Shown here: piece after piece, positions 1 to 8,105 of the stretch
Layout: each line of letters opens with the position of its first letter
How positions within the stretch are numbered: the stretch's first letter is position 1
Assembly (NCBI RefSeq): GCF_001050345.1
Contig: NZ_LFMW01000023.1
Coordinates: 1-53,214 of the forward strand
DNA length: 53,214 nt
DNA from: Pseudomonas fildesensis
GTDB lineage: Bacteria; Pseudomonadota; Gammaproteobacteria; Pseudomonadales; Pseudomonadaceae
Direction of reading: 5' to 3'
Position numbers and translations under genes: made by a program
Notes under the pieces: model-generated
Databases searched by the model: none
Seen by the model: the letters and a program-made list of their open reading frames with translations, nothing else
Told to the model about the DNA's origin: nothing

Positions 1-222
1 CAGGCGCAGAGGAGTGCCCGATACACCGCATTCGTCTTCATCAGGGGCGCTTCGCACCCCAACGCGGGACAAGCCCGCTCGCCACAGAGGTCCCAGTTTG
101 CTGCGCGACAGCGCGGCGTCGAAGACGGGGTGGGGTCTCCCTCGCCACAGTTACAGTCATTGCCCTTAACTGAACAGCATTGCCTGTAGGAGCCGGCTTT
201 CCGGTTTCTATAGGGTCGGGGG
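1..222. repeat. REP-like repeat sequences, no gene
   Basis: No convincing gene lies here. Around 44-97 there is a REP-type sequence in the orientation ending AAGCCCGCTCGCCACA. The same family reads in the opposite orientation at the far end of the window (about 53115-53150). A second motif, CTGTAGGAGCCGGCTTTCCGG near 184-205, resembles another common Pseudomonas REP type. These are short non-coding elements; function here is unknown. Confidence 0.6.
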
Positions 223-1317
223 TTATTTCAGGAATGTGCTGATCAACTGGTTAACCCGCTCCGCCGCCTCCAACTGCACCATATGCCCCTGCCCCGGCAG
301 GATTTCCACCTGAGCCGCCAACCCCTGCGCATGGCTCGCCGGGATGATTGCATCGTCGCTGCCCCAGATCACCAGGCTCGGCTGCTGGCCGACCACGTTG
401 CGCAAATCGAGCCTTTGCCGTCCGCCGTCAAACAGTTTGGCATTGAGCTGGCGCAACGCTTGGTCCACCCCTTCCAGGCGCTTGAACTTGAGCATGTCCT
501 CCAGCATTTGCCGGGTGACCAGCGCCGGGTCGCTGAACAGTTGGACCAACTGAGGCTTGAGTGCATTGCGGTTGTTGGCCTCGGTGAAACCTTGCAGGTA
601 GTCACCGTTGATATCCACACCCAGCGCTGCACTGGCGATCAGCACCAGCGAAGCCACACGCTCGGGCGCCTGGCGCGCAATACTCAACGCAACCAGGCCA
701 CCCATGGAATGCCCGGCCAGGTGCACACGGCTGAGGTTGAGATGATCCAGCAGCGCCAATACGGCCCCGCTCAGCTCATCGGCTTCGCCCGTTTGCAGGT
801 GCTTGCCCGACTCGCCATGCCCCGGCAAGTCGAGGGCAATCACTCGGCGGTCCACCGCCAGCGCCGGATGGTTGAACAGCCAGTTGTTCAGGTCACCACC
901 AAAACCGTGCACCAGCACCAACGGCGTGCCGCCCTCGCCGAGGTCGAGATAGCGCAATAGCCGCCCGCCCACCTCGACTTTCTGCGCACTCGGCCCCGAC
1001 GCCTCAGCCTCGGCTGCGCTGGAAACGAACCCGGCCTGGAAGCGCTCGATTACCGCATCGATCTCGTCCTCCGTGGCCTCACCCTCCACCACTACCGCCA
1101 ACAACGCTCCGACCGGCAGGGTTTCATCGGTGAGGGCCAACACCCGGCGCAGCACGCCACTGAACGGTGCCTCGACGCTGCTGGAGATTTTGTCAGTCTC
1201 GACGTCGAGCACTTCCTCGCCCTTCTCCACCCGCTCGCCTGGCTGCTTTAGCCAGACATCCACGCGGCCTTCGGTCATCGACAGGCCCCACTTGGGCATG
1301 GTCAAGGTATGGATCAT
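223..1317 (-). CDS. acoC: Acetoin dehydrogenase E2, lipoyl plus alpha/beta-hydrolase type
   Basis: 364 aa dihydrolipoyl acetyltransferase component of the acetoin-cleaving complex; it passes the acetyl group formed from acetoin to CoA. Residues 1-80 are a lipoyl domain with the ETDKISSS lipoylation loop (Lys43). After a linker, residues about 118-364 form an alpha/beta hydrolase fold with nucleophile elbow GHSMGG (Ser204), an Asp in WGSDDA and a C-terminal GQGH histidine. This architecture, in place of the classical catalytic domain with HxxxD motif, is typical of Pseudomonas AcoC, and the length fits (about 370 aa). The start overlaps the acoB stop by four bases (ATGA), so the two are translationally coupled. 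No dedicated lipoamide dehydrogenase gene follows within the window. Confidence 0.93.
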   Translation of the reverse strand: MIHTLTMPKWGLSMTEGRVDVWLKQPGERVEKGEEVLDVETDKISSSVEAPFSGVLRRVLALTDETLPVGALLAVVVEGEATEDEIDAVIERFQAGFVSSAAEAEASGPSAQKVEVGGRLLRYLDLGEGGTPLVLVHGFGGDLNNWLFNHPALAVDRRVIALDLPGHGESGKHLQTGEADELSGAVLALLDHLNLSRVHLAGHSMGGLVALSIARQAPERVASLVLIASAALGVDINGDYLQGFTEANNRNALKPQLVQLFSDPALVTRQMLEDMLKFKRLEGVDQALRQLNAKLFDGGRQRLDLRNVVGQQPSLVIWGSDDAIIPASHAQGLAAQVEILPGQGHMVQLEAAERVNQLISTFLK

Positions 1318-2333
1318 GCGGCAGTCCTCTTGTCGGCGATCTTCAGCACGGCAGCTTCGATCTTCGCGGCATTGGGGATGTACAAGTCTTCCAGCGCATC
1401 GGAGAACGGCACCGGCGTGTGCGGCGCGGTGACCATCTCGATGGGCGCGCGCAAGAAGGAAAAGCCCTGCTGCGCCACCAGCGCGCTGATGTCAGTGGCG
1501 ATGGAACAGCGTGGGTTGGATTCGTCGATCACCACCAGGCGCCCGGTTTTCTCTACGCTTTCAAGGATGCTGTCTTCATCCAGCGGGCTGGTGGTGCGCA
1601 GGTCCAACACTTCGCAATCGATGCCCTGGCGCGCCAGGTTGGCGGCGGCTTCCATCGCGATGTGCACCATGCGCCCGTAGGTCACCAGGGTCACGTCAGT
1701 GCCTTCACGCACAAAGTTGGCTTCGCCGAAGGGCACGGTGTACAGCTCTTCGGGCACTTCGCCTTGAAGGCTGTAGAGCATTTTGTGCTCGAGGAAAATC
1801 ACCGGATCGTTGTCGCGAATCGCCTGGATCAGCATGCCCTTGGCGTCATACGGCGTGGCCGGGCACACCACCTTGAGGCCGGGAATGTGCGTCCACATCG
1901 AGGTGAGCATCTGCGAATGCTGGGCGGCGGCGCGCAGGCCGGCGCCATACATGGCGCGCACCACCAGCGGCGTGGTGGTCTTGCCGCCGAACATGTAGCG
2001 AAACTTCGCGGCCTGGTTGAGCAACTGGTCGAGGCAGCAGCCGATAAAGTCGACGAACATCAATTCGCACACCGGACGCATACCACGAGTGGCCGCGCCG
2101 ACAGCCATGCCCACGTAACCGACTTCGGACAACGGCGCATCCAGCACGCGGTCGGGAAATTCCGGGTACAGGCCTTTGGTCACGCCGAGCACGCCGCCCC
2201 AGGCATCCTGCTCGCCGGGGGCGCCGGTGCCGCCGCAGACGTCCTGGCCGATGATGAACACGCTCGGGTCACGGCGCATTTCCTGGGCGAGTGCTTCGTT
2301 GATAGCCTGCTGATAACTGATTTTGCGAGCCAT
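1314..2333 (-). CDS. acoB: Acetoin dehydrogenase E1 beta subunit
   Basis: 339 aa beta subunit of the thiamine-diphosphate E1 component that cleaves acetoin to acetaldehyde and a lipoyl-bound acetyl group. The sequence has the transketolase-pyrimidine domain layout (GQDVCGGTGAPGEQ, LSEVGYVGMAVGAA) and a C-terminal transketolase_C domain (VLDLRTTSPLDEDSI). Length is normal for E1 beta. GGAGAAGCCCTT lies just before the ATG. It is the middle gene of acoABC: acoA is 39 bases upstream and acoC overlaps downstream. Confidence 0.94.
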   Translation of the reverse strand: MARKISYQQAINEALAQEMRRDPSVFIIGQDVCGGTGAPGEQDAWGGVLGVTKGLYPEFPDRVLDAPLSEVGYVGMAVGAATRGMRPVCELMFVDFIGCCLDQLLNQAAKFRYMFGGKTTTPLVVRAMYGAGLRAAAQHSQMLTSMWTHIPGLKVVCPATPYDAKGMLIQAIRDNDPVIFLEHKMLYSLQGEVPEELYTVPFGEANFVREGTDVTLVTYGRMVHIAMEAAANLARQGIDCEVLDLRTTSPLDEDSILESVEKTGRLVVIDESNPRCSIATDISALVAQQGFSFLRAPIEMVTAPHTPVPFSDALEDLYIPNAAKIEAAVLKIADKRTAA

Positions 2334-2372
2334 AAGGGCTTCTCCACGGATTGTTTTTGTAGTGGGTGGCGG

Positions 2373-3350
2373 TTAGCGGTAAGCGACGTACACATCACTG
2401 AGCAGGTCGGCGGCCTGGGGCTTGGGATCGGATTTGGCCAGGCGTACGGCGTCGTCGATCAGTTGCGCCACCTCCCCGTTGATGCGCTCGAACTGCGCCG
2501 CATCGAGCCAGCCTTCGGCCGTGCAGCGCTGGCAAAACAGCACCAGGCAATCGTGAGACTCGCGCAGGTTTTTCACTTCGTCCGGGCCACGATAAGTTTG
2601 CGCATCGCCTTCGAAGTGGCCGTAGAAGCGGCTCAATTTCACTTCCACCAGCGTCGGCCCCTGGCCGCTGCGCGCGCGTTCCACGGCCACTCCGAGCGCC
2701 GCGTGCACCGCGAAGAAATCATTGCCATCGACGATCACCCCCGGCATGCCAAACCCCACGGCGCGCTCGGCGATGTCCTTGCACGCCACCGACCAGCCGG
2801 AGCCGGTGGCTTCGGCATAACCGTTGTTTTCGGCGACGAACAGGCACGGCAGTTTCATGATCGACGCCAGGTTCATCGCCTCGAACACCGCGCCTTCGTT
2901 GGAGCCGCCGTCGCCAAAAAACGCCACGGCCACGCCCTGAGTACCTTTGAGTTTTGAGGCCAACGCCGCACCAGCCGCCAACGGCGCGCCGGCCCCGACA
3001 ATGCCGTTGGCGCCGAGCATGCCCTTCTCCTGGTCAGCGATGTGCATGGAGCCGCCCTTGCCGCCGCACACGCCGGTTTTCTTGCCGTAGATCTCGGCCA
3101 TCATGCCGAACACATCCACGCCCTTGGCGATACAGTGGCCATGGCCACGGTGGTTGGAGGCAATGCAGTCTTCATCGTTGAGGTGGGCCATGACCCCGGC
3201 GGCGCAGGCTTCCTGGCCGGCATACAAGTGCACGAAACCGGGGATCTCGCCGGTGGCGAATTCCACGTGCAGGCGTTCTTCGAAATCACGGATGGTGCGC
3301 ATCACGGTGTAGGCATGGAGCAATTGATCGGTGGACAGGTGAGTGGACAT
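2373..3350 (-). CDS. acoA: Acetoin dehydrogenase E1 alpha subunit
   Basis: 325 aa alpha subunit of the ThDP-dependent acetoin E1. The ThDP-binding signature runs from GDGGSNEG (about residue 146) to the NN pair of AENNGYA (about 175-176); the phosphorylation-loop-like HRGHGHCIA lies near 68-75. An in-frame upstream extension to 3500 is open but has a non-coding look. The ATG at 3350 has GGAG at good spacing and gives the usual E1 alpha N-terminus, so it was chosen. First gene of acoABC, reading from the sigma54 promoter at 3414-3429. Confidence 0.94.
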   Translation of the reverse strand: MSTHLSTDQLLHAYTVMRTIRDFEERLHVEFATGEIPGFVHLYAGQEACAAGVMAHLNDEDCIASNHRGHGHCIAKGVDVFGMMAEIYGKKTGVCGGKGGSMHIADQEKGMLGANGIVGAGAPLAAGAALASKLKGTQGVAVAFFGDGGSNEGAVFEAMNLASIMKLPCLFVAENNGYAEATGSGWSVACKDIAERAVGFGMPGVIVDGNDFFAVHAALGVAVERARSGQGPTLVEVKLSRFYGHFEGDAQTYRGPDEVKNLRESHDCLVLFCQRCTAEGWLDAAQFERINGEVAQLIDDAVRLAKSDPKPQAADLLSDVYVAYR

Positions 3351-3413
3351 CTTGTTGTTCTCCAGGTTGTCTCGACACACAGAAGGCTGGCTGCGGCCAG
3401 CTATAACCTCTTC

Positions 3414-3429
3414 AGCACAGCCTGTGCCA
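3414..3429 (-). promoter_or_regulatory. Sigma54 (-24/-12) promoter for acoABC
   Basis: Read on the minus strand the site is TGGCACAGGCTGTGCT, matching TGGCACG-N4-TTGCW with the invariant GG and GC at the required spacing. It lies about 64 bases before the acoA start and faces acoA. A sigma54-dependent activator (acoR) is the divergent neighbour, so the promoter call is well supported by context. Confidence 0.85.
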
Positions 3430-3507
3430 ATGCACGGAAAAACCTGGCAAAGGCTTGACCCAGAGCAGTGCCGTGCGGTTGTGCAATGGGGATCGGCCAC
3501 CGCAAAA

Positions 3508-3567
3508 TGAGACGCGCCATTGCAACCTGCCCGTGGCGTCTCAGGCCGGATGAGACGCTGCGTCTCA
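3508..3567. promoter_or_regulatory. AcoR-type operator: repeated TGAGACGC half-sites
   Basis: A perfect 17-base palindrome TGAGACGC-T-GCGTCTCA occupies 3551-3567. A second inverted pair of the same half-sites lies at 3508-3515 and 3536-3543 with 20 bases between them. They sit 80-150 bases upstream of the sigma54 promoter, where an enhancer-binding protein would bind. Assignment to AcoR is inferred from position and the divergent gene. Confidence 0.75.
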
Positions 3568-3659
3568 CGCGGGGCGGTTGGTCAGGCCGCGCTTGTCCCA
3601 CAGCGCACATACGCGCTTAATGGCGGGCATAACAACAAAGATCGAGAACCGGAGGCCTT

Positions 3660-5519
3660 ATGCTCGCCGCGAACTCCAAGGACCATGTCGACTGCGTCAG
3701 CCGCGTGGTACGTAATGCCGATCGCCTGCCCCAGGCGCCGGTGCCGTCGCTGATTTTCGATTCGTGGCGCCGCTCCATGGAGCAGCACCACCTCGACCCC
3801 GGCTCGCTGCAAGGGCCCCGCATCCTCACCGAACCCCTGCTCAAGGAATGCCGCGAGCGCGCCGAACTGTTCATGCGCATCGCCAGCGAAGCCGTCGGGC
3901 AACTGCACCACCGCGTGCGCCATGCCGACTACTGCGTGATGCTCACCGACGCCCAGGGCCATACCATCGATCACCGCGTGGACGCAGCCATTCGTACCGA
4001 CTGCCGCAAAGCCGGCCTGTACCTGGGCACCTGCTGGTCGGAGGCCGAAGAAGGCACCTGTGGCGTCGCCACGGTACTGACCAGCAAAGCCGCAGTCACG
4101 GTGCACAAGCGTGATCACTTTCGCGCGGCGTTTATCGGACTCACCTGCTCCGCCGCGCCGATCTTCGATCCCCAGGGCAACCTGCTCGGGGTGATGGACG
4201 CTTCGGCACTCAAATCCCCGGATGACCGACGCAGCCAGCACCTGGTGCGGCAGATGGTGGCGCAGAGCGCGCAAGCCATCGAAAACGCCTTCTTCATGCA
4301 CAGCGCCCGCCAACACTGGGTGCTCCAGGCCCACAGCACACCGGGCTACGTCGACAGCCAACCCGACCTGCTGCTGGCCTGGGACCACGACGGGCGCCTG
4401 CATGCCTTGAACAGCAAGGCACGCCAGGCACTGCGCCGGCGTTTCGGCCAGGTACCGGAGCATATCGGCGAGGTGTTCGACCTGGACGCCTTGCGCGCAG
4501 TGTCCGATCAATCGGCCCAGCAACTGCGGTGGCTCGGCGAGCCTGGCGCGTTGCATGTGCGCGTCAACGCGCCGCGACGCAAAACCGCGCGGGCAACTCC
4601 GACTACCCAGACCGACGAGCGCGTGGAAGAACATCTGCGCCTGGCCGTACGGGTCAAGGACCGCAACCTGCCGGTGCTGGTGCAAGGTGAAACCGGCGCG
4701 GGCAAGGAAGTCTTCGCCCGCCAATTGCATGAGCGCAGCGCCCGTCGCGATGGGCCATTTGTGGCGGTGAACTGCGCGGCGATTCCGGAAAACCTGATCG
4801 AGAGCGAGCTGTTCGGCTATGTGGCCGGGGCCTTTACCGGCGCCTCCAGCAAGGGCGTGACCGGGCTGTTATTGCAGGCCGATGGCGGCACGCTGTTTCT
4901 CGATGAGATCGGCGACATGCCGCTGGCCTTGCAGACCCGCTTGCTGCGGGTGATGGCCGAAGGTGAAGTGGCGCCGTTGGGTGCAGCAAAAACCCGCGCA
5001 GTGGACATCCAGGTGATCTGCGCCAGCCACCGCGACCTCGCAGCGTTGGTGAGCGACGGGCGCTTTCGTGAAGACCTGTACTTTCGCCTCGGCTGCGCGC
5101 GCTTCTGCCTGCCGCCCTTGCGCGAGCGTACGGACAAGCTGGCGTTGATCAACCGGCTAGTCGAGCAGGAAGCACGCAATAGCGCGATGGCAGTAGGGAT
5201 CGGCCCTGCCGCGCTGGAGGTGCTGCTGGGCTATGCCTGGCCGGGCAATGTGCGGCAACTGCGCCATGTGCTGGCGTATGCCTGTGCGGTGTGTGACGGC
5301 GGGACGATCCAGTTGGCGGATTTACCGGCGCAGGTGCGTGGCGAACAGCTGGGCACGCAGCCCGAACAGAGCGTCAGCCCCGAGCGGCAAGTGGTGCTGG
5401 ATGCGCTGATTCGGCATCGCTGGAAGCCGTCGCCGACGGCACAGGCGTTGGGGATTTCGCGGGCGACGCTTTATCGCAGGGTCAACCAACTGGGTATCGA
5501 TATGCCCGGCAAACACTGA
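3660..5519 (+). CDS. acoR: Sigma54-dependent activator of acetoin catabolism
   Basis: 619 aa enhancer-binding protein. Residues about 65-210 form a GAF-like sensory region. The AAA+ domain follows, with Walker A GETGAGKE (343-350), the sigma54-contact loop GAFTGA (390-395) and Walker B TLFLDEIGD (411-419). The C-terminus (about 575-615) is a Fis-type helix-turn-helix. CCGGAGG precedes the ATG. It is divergent from acoABC across a 309-base gap holding the sigma54 promoter and operator palindromes, so it very likely activates acoABC in response to acetoin or 2,3-butanediol, as known for AcoR. Confidence 0.93.
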   Translation: MLAANSKDHVDCVSRVVRNADRLPQAPVPSLIFDSWRRSMEQHHLDPGSLQGPRILTEPLLKECRERAELFMRIASEAVGQLHHRVRHADYCVMLTDAQGHTIDHRVDAAIRTDCRKAGLYLGTCWSEAEEGTCGVATVLTSKAAVTVHKRDHFRAAFIGLTCSAAPIFDPQGNLLGVMDASALKSPDDRRSQHLVRQMVAQSAQAIENAFFMHSARQHWVLQAHSTPGYVDSQPDLLLAWDHDGRLHALNSKARQALRRRFGQVPEHIGEVFDLDALRAVSDQSAQQLRWLGEPGALHVRVNAPRRKTARATPTTQTDERVEEHLRLAVRVKDRNLPVLVQGETGAGKEVFARQLHERSARRDGPFVAVNCAAIPENLIESELFGYVAGAFTGASSKGVTGLLLQADGGTLFLDEIGDMPLALQTRLLRVMAEGEVAPLGAAKTRAVDIQVICASHRDLAALVSDGRFREDLYFRLGCARFCLPPLRERTDKLALINRLVEQEARNSAMAVGIGPAALEVLLGYAWPGNVRQLRHVLAYACAVCDGGTIQLADLPAQVRGEQLGTQPEQSVSPERQVVLDALIRHRWKPSPTAQALGISRATLYRRVNQLGIDMPGKH

Positions 5520-5539
5520 CCCTTTGGGAACGATCGGTG

Positions 5540-5758
5540 TCAGCGGTAGACGAGGCCTCCATCAATCAAGGGGGCCTGCCCGGTCATGTAGTCCGAGTCC
5601 GGCCCCGCGAGGTAAGACACCAACCCTGCCACATCCTCAGGCGTTTGCGCGCGGCCCAGGGCGATTCCGTCCACGTACTTCTTGTACGTCGCCCCGACTT
5701 CAGCGCCAGTAATTTCGGCCATGCGCTTATTAATCTTTTCCAGCGATACCCATGACAA
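5540..5758 (-). pseudogene. Remnant of acetoin/diacetyl reductase (SDR) gene
   Basis: About 70 codons match the C-terminal third of a short-chain dehydrogenase of the acetoin/butanediol type, with ALGRAQTPEDVAGLVSYLAG, DSDYMTGQ and the terminal IDGGLVYR. The Rossmann GxxxGxG motif and YxxxK catalytic pair are absent. Just upstream, AGGAGATTGTC precedes an ATG opening MGIAGKD, which looks like an SDR N-terminus but runs into TAA in another frame. The likeliest reading is an internal deletion joining the first few codons to the C-terminal part. Not expected to make a working enzyme. Confidence 0.8.
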
Positions 5759-5840
5759 TCTCCTGCAACAATGAGAGAAGCCTTGTCTATCGCAGGTGCA
5801 CGCTGGCGCTGTCGAGGCGCAGCGGGATTGGCGTGGGGTC

Positions 5841-5857
5841 TGAGACGGGTTGTCTCA
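5841..5857. promoter_or_regulatory. Orphan AcoR-like palindrome
   Basis: TGAGAC-GGGTT-GTCTCA is a perfect inverted repeat whose half-site matches the first six bases of the TGAGACGC half-sites between acoA and acoR. It lies upstream of the SDR remnant (minus) and about 90 bases before the TonB receptor (plus). It probably once controlled the reductase gene; whether it now acts on the receptor is unknown. No clear -24/-12 element was found beside it. Confidence 0.5.
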
Positions 5858-5945
5858 CCGCGCCAATCGCGCTCGAAACCTTGTAAAACCTCGCCGTTAT
5901 GCCTAGCTTATGCGCCCCCCGCCCTGCGCTTTAAGGCCTTGCCCC

Positions 5946-8105
5946 ATGGTTTTGCGTTTTCGTCCCGTTGTCACTTCACGTTTCGCCCTCGGCCTGCTGC
6001 TCAGCGGCGGAATCGGCAGCAGCCTGGCGGCTGAAATAGAACTGCCCGTGGTGAACATCCAGGGGCAGGACGAGTCCGGTTATCGCAACGAGACCGCCTC
6101 GGTCGGCGGCTTCAATGAAGCGCCGTTGCTCGATACCCCGGCCTCGATCACCGTGATCAATGCCGCGCTGATCAAGGACCAGCAAGCGCGCCTGCTCAGT
6201 GAAGTGCTGCGCAACGACGCCTCGGTAGGCGACAGCTATGCGCCGATCGGCTACTACGAAAACTTCGTGGTACGCGGTTTCTCGCTGAATGCGGCGAGCA
6301 GCTACAAGATCAATGGGCGCACCATCACCGGCGAGCAGAACGTCGCCCTGGAAAACAAGCAGCAGGTGGAAGTGCTCAAGGGCCTGGCCGGTTTGCAAAG
6401 CGGGATTTCCGAGCCCAGCGGCGTGATCAACTACGTGACCAAGCGCCCGGAAGACGTGCGCTCGGTAACGGTGTCCACCGATGATCGCGGCAGCGGCTAT
6501 ATCGCTACCGATGTCGGCGGCTGGTTTGGCAGCGAGCAGCAATTCGGCCTGCGCGCCAACGTGGCCCATGAAGACCTCAACTCCTATGTGGAACACGCCA
6601 ATGGGCAACGGGATTTCCTGTCGCTGGCCTTTGACTGGAACATCAGCCCCGACGCCGTGCTGCAACTCGATGCGGAATACCAGAACAAACAACAGCGTTC
6701 AGTGCCGGGTTATCAGTTGCTGGGCGGTACCGAAGTGCCCCACGACGCATCGCCGAAAAAACTGCTGGGCCATCAGACCGGTTCGAAGCAGGTCGGCATC
6801 GATTCGCTGAACCTCAACGGCAAGTTCGAATACCGCTTCAGTGATCAATGGAAAGGCAGCGTCAGCGCGGCGCGCAGCAAGGTGGTGATCGATGATTACA
6901 GTTCGTTTGCCTGGGGTTGTTATGGCTCGACCAGTTGCACCTCGAGTGTGCCGAACTACTTCAGCCCCGAAGGCAATTACGACGTCTACGACTACCGCAG
7001 CCCCGACGACACCCGCCGCGATGATGAAGTCCAGGCCGCCATGACCGGGCTGTTCGACACCGGCGGGCTGGGCCATGAGCTGACCTTCGGCACCAGCGCA
7101 TTCCGCCGGGTGATCGACAAACGCAAGTCGGTCAACGAATACATCGGCACCACTAATATCGACGTCGACGCACCGACCTTCCCGCCAACCGATGTACCAC
7201 TGAACGACAGCCACCGCACCCTCGACAGCCGCCAATACGGCCTGTTCGTCACCGACCGCATCCGCTTCAACGAGCAATGGCAAACCATCCTCGGCGGCCG
7301 CGAAGTGCGCCTGGACGAGAAGGCTTTCGATCAGAACGGCAACCCGGCACGCCACACCCAGCAGTACGTGTTCCTGCCCCAGGCATCGTTGATCTACAAG
7401 CCGATTGAAAATGTCTCGCTGTACACCAGCTACAGCAAGGGCTTGTCCCTGGGTGGAACGGCCCCTTGGTTTGCGAGCAACCCGGATGAAACCTTGGCCC
7501 CCACCGTATCTCGGCAAATCGAAGCCGGGGTGAAATACGACTGGCGCCGCATCAGCTTCGCTGCCGCCGTGTTCCAGACTCGCCAGGCTTACCAGTACGC
7601 CAAGCCGGATGGCGCAGGCAAGTTCACCTACGTGCAACAGGGCGAGCAGAAAAACACCGGCCTGGAACTGTCGGCCAACGGCTGGGCAACCGACCGCCTG
7701 CAGATCTCAACCAGCGTGGCGGCGATTCGCGCACGGGTCAGCGGCAGCGGCACGCCGGAATACGAAGGCCACCAGACGATCAACGTGCCGAAGCTGCGCG
7801 CCAGTGTGTACGCTGACTATGCATTGCCGTGGGTGAACGGTTTGGCGGTGCTCGGCGGTGTGCAATACAGCGCCAAGAAGTCCGCCAATCGCGATGGCAC
7901 GGTGGACGTGGGGGACTATGCGGTGGTGAATGTCGGCAGCCGCTACACCACCAGGGTCGACGGCTATGAAACGGTGTTTCGCCTGAGCGTCGACAACCTG
8001 TTCGACAAGCGCTACTGGCGCGACGCGGGCGAATACATGGGCGATGATTACCTGTTCCAGGGCGCGCCATTGACGGCGCGCCTGAGTGCATCGGTCAACT
8101 TCTGA
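5946..8105 (+). CDS. TonB-dependent siderophore receptor
   Basis: 719 aa outer-membrane receptor. A signal peptide (LALGLLLSGG-like core, cleavage near SLAA) leads to a plug domain with LDTPASITVI, then NYVTKRP, and a 22-strand-type barrel ending in SVNF with the terminal aromatic residue. This pattern is that of ferric-siderophore receptors of the FhuA/FpvA class; the ligand cannot be named. The reading frame is open from 5910, but the ATG at 5946 begins directly before a normal signal peptide and was preferred; ribosome binding is weak for both. No N-terminal signalling domain is present. Its 3' end overlaps the convergent MFS gene by 11 bases. No convincing Fur box was seen upstream. Confidence 0.88.
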   Translation: MVLRFRPVVTSRFALGLLLSGGIGSSLAAEIELPVVNIQGQDESGYRNETASVGGFNEAPLLDTPASITVINAALIKDQQARLLSEVLRNDASVGDSYAPIGYYENFVVRGFSLNAASSYKINGRTITGEQNVALENKQQVEVLKGLAGLQSGISEPSGVINYVTKRPEDVRSVTVSTDDRGSGYIATDVGGWFGSEQQFGLRANVAHEDLNSYVEHANGQRDFLSLAFDWNISPDAVLQLDAEYQNKQQRSVPGYQLLGGTEVPHDASPKKLLGHQTGSKQVGIDSLNLNGKFEYRFSDQWKGSVSAARSKVVIDDYSSFAWGCYGSTSCTSSVPNYFSPEGNYDVYDYRSPDDTRRDDEVQAAMTGLFDTGGLGHELTFGTSAFRRVIDKRKSVNEYIGTTNIDVDAPTFPPTDVPLNDSHRTLDSRQYGLFVTDRIRFNEQWQTILGGREVRLDEKAFDQNGNPARHTQQYVFLPQASLIYKPIENVSLYTSYSKGLSLGGTAPWFASNPDETLAPTVSRQIEAGVKYDWRRISFAAAVFQTRQAYQYAKPDGAGKFTYVQQGEQKNTGLELSANGWATDRLQISTSVAAIRARVSGSGTPEYEGHQTINVPKLRASVYADYALPWVNGLAVLGGVQYSAKKSANRDGTVDVGDYAVVNVGSRYTTRVDGYETVFRLSVDNLFDKRYWRDAGEYMGDDYLFQGAPLTARLSASVNF

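Noticed and set aside
1167..2957. A 596-codon plus-strand frame through acoB and acoA
   Set aside because: Antisense shadow of acoBA: His/Arg/Ala-rich, no domain, while the minus-strand products are clear family members.
3351..3500. Longer acoA with 50 extra N-terminal residues
   Set aside because: The extension crosses the sigma54 promoter at 3414-3429, lacks homology-like sequence, and a good ribosome site precedes ATG 3350.
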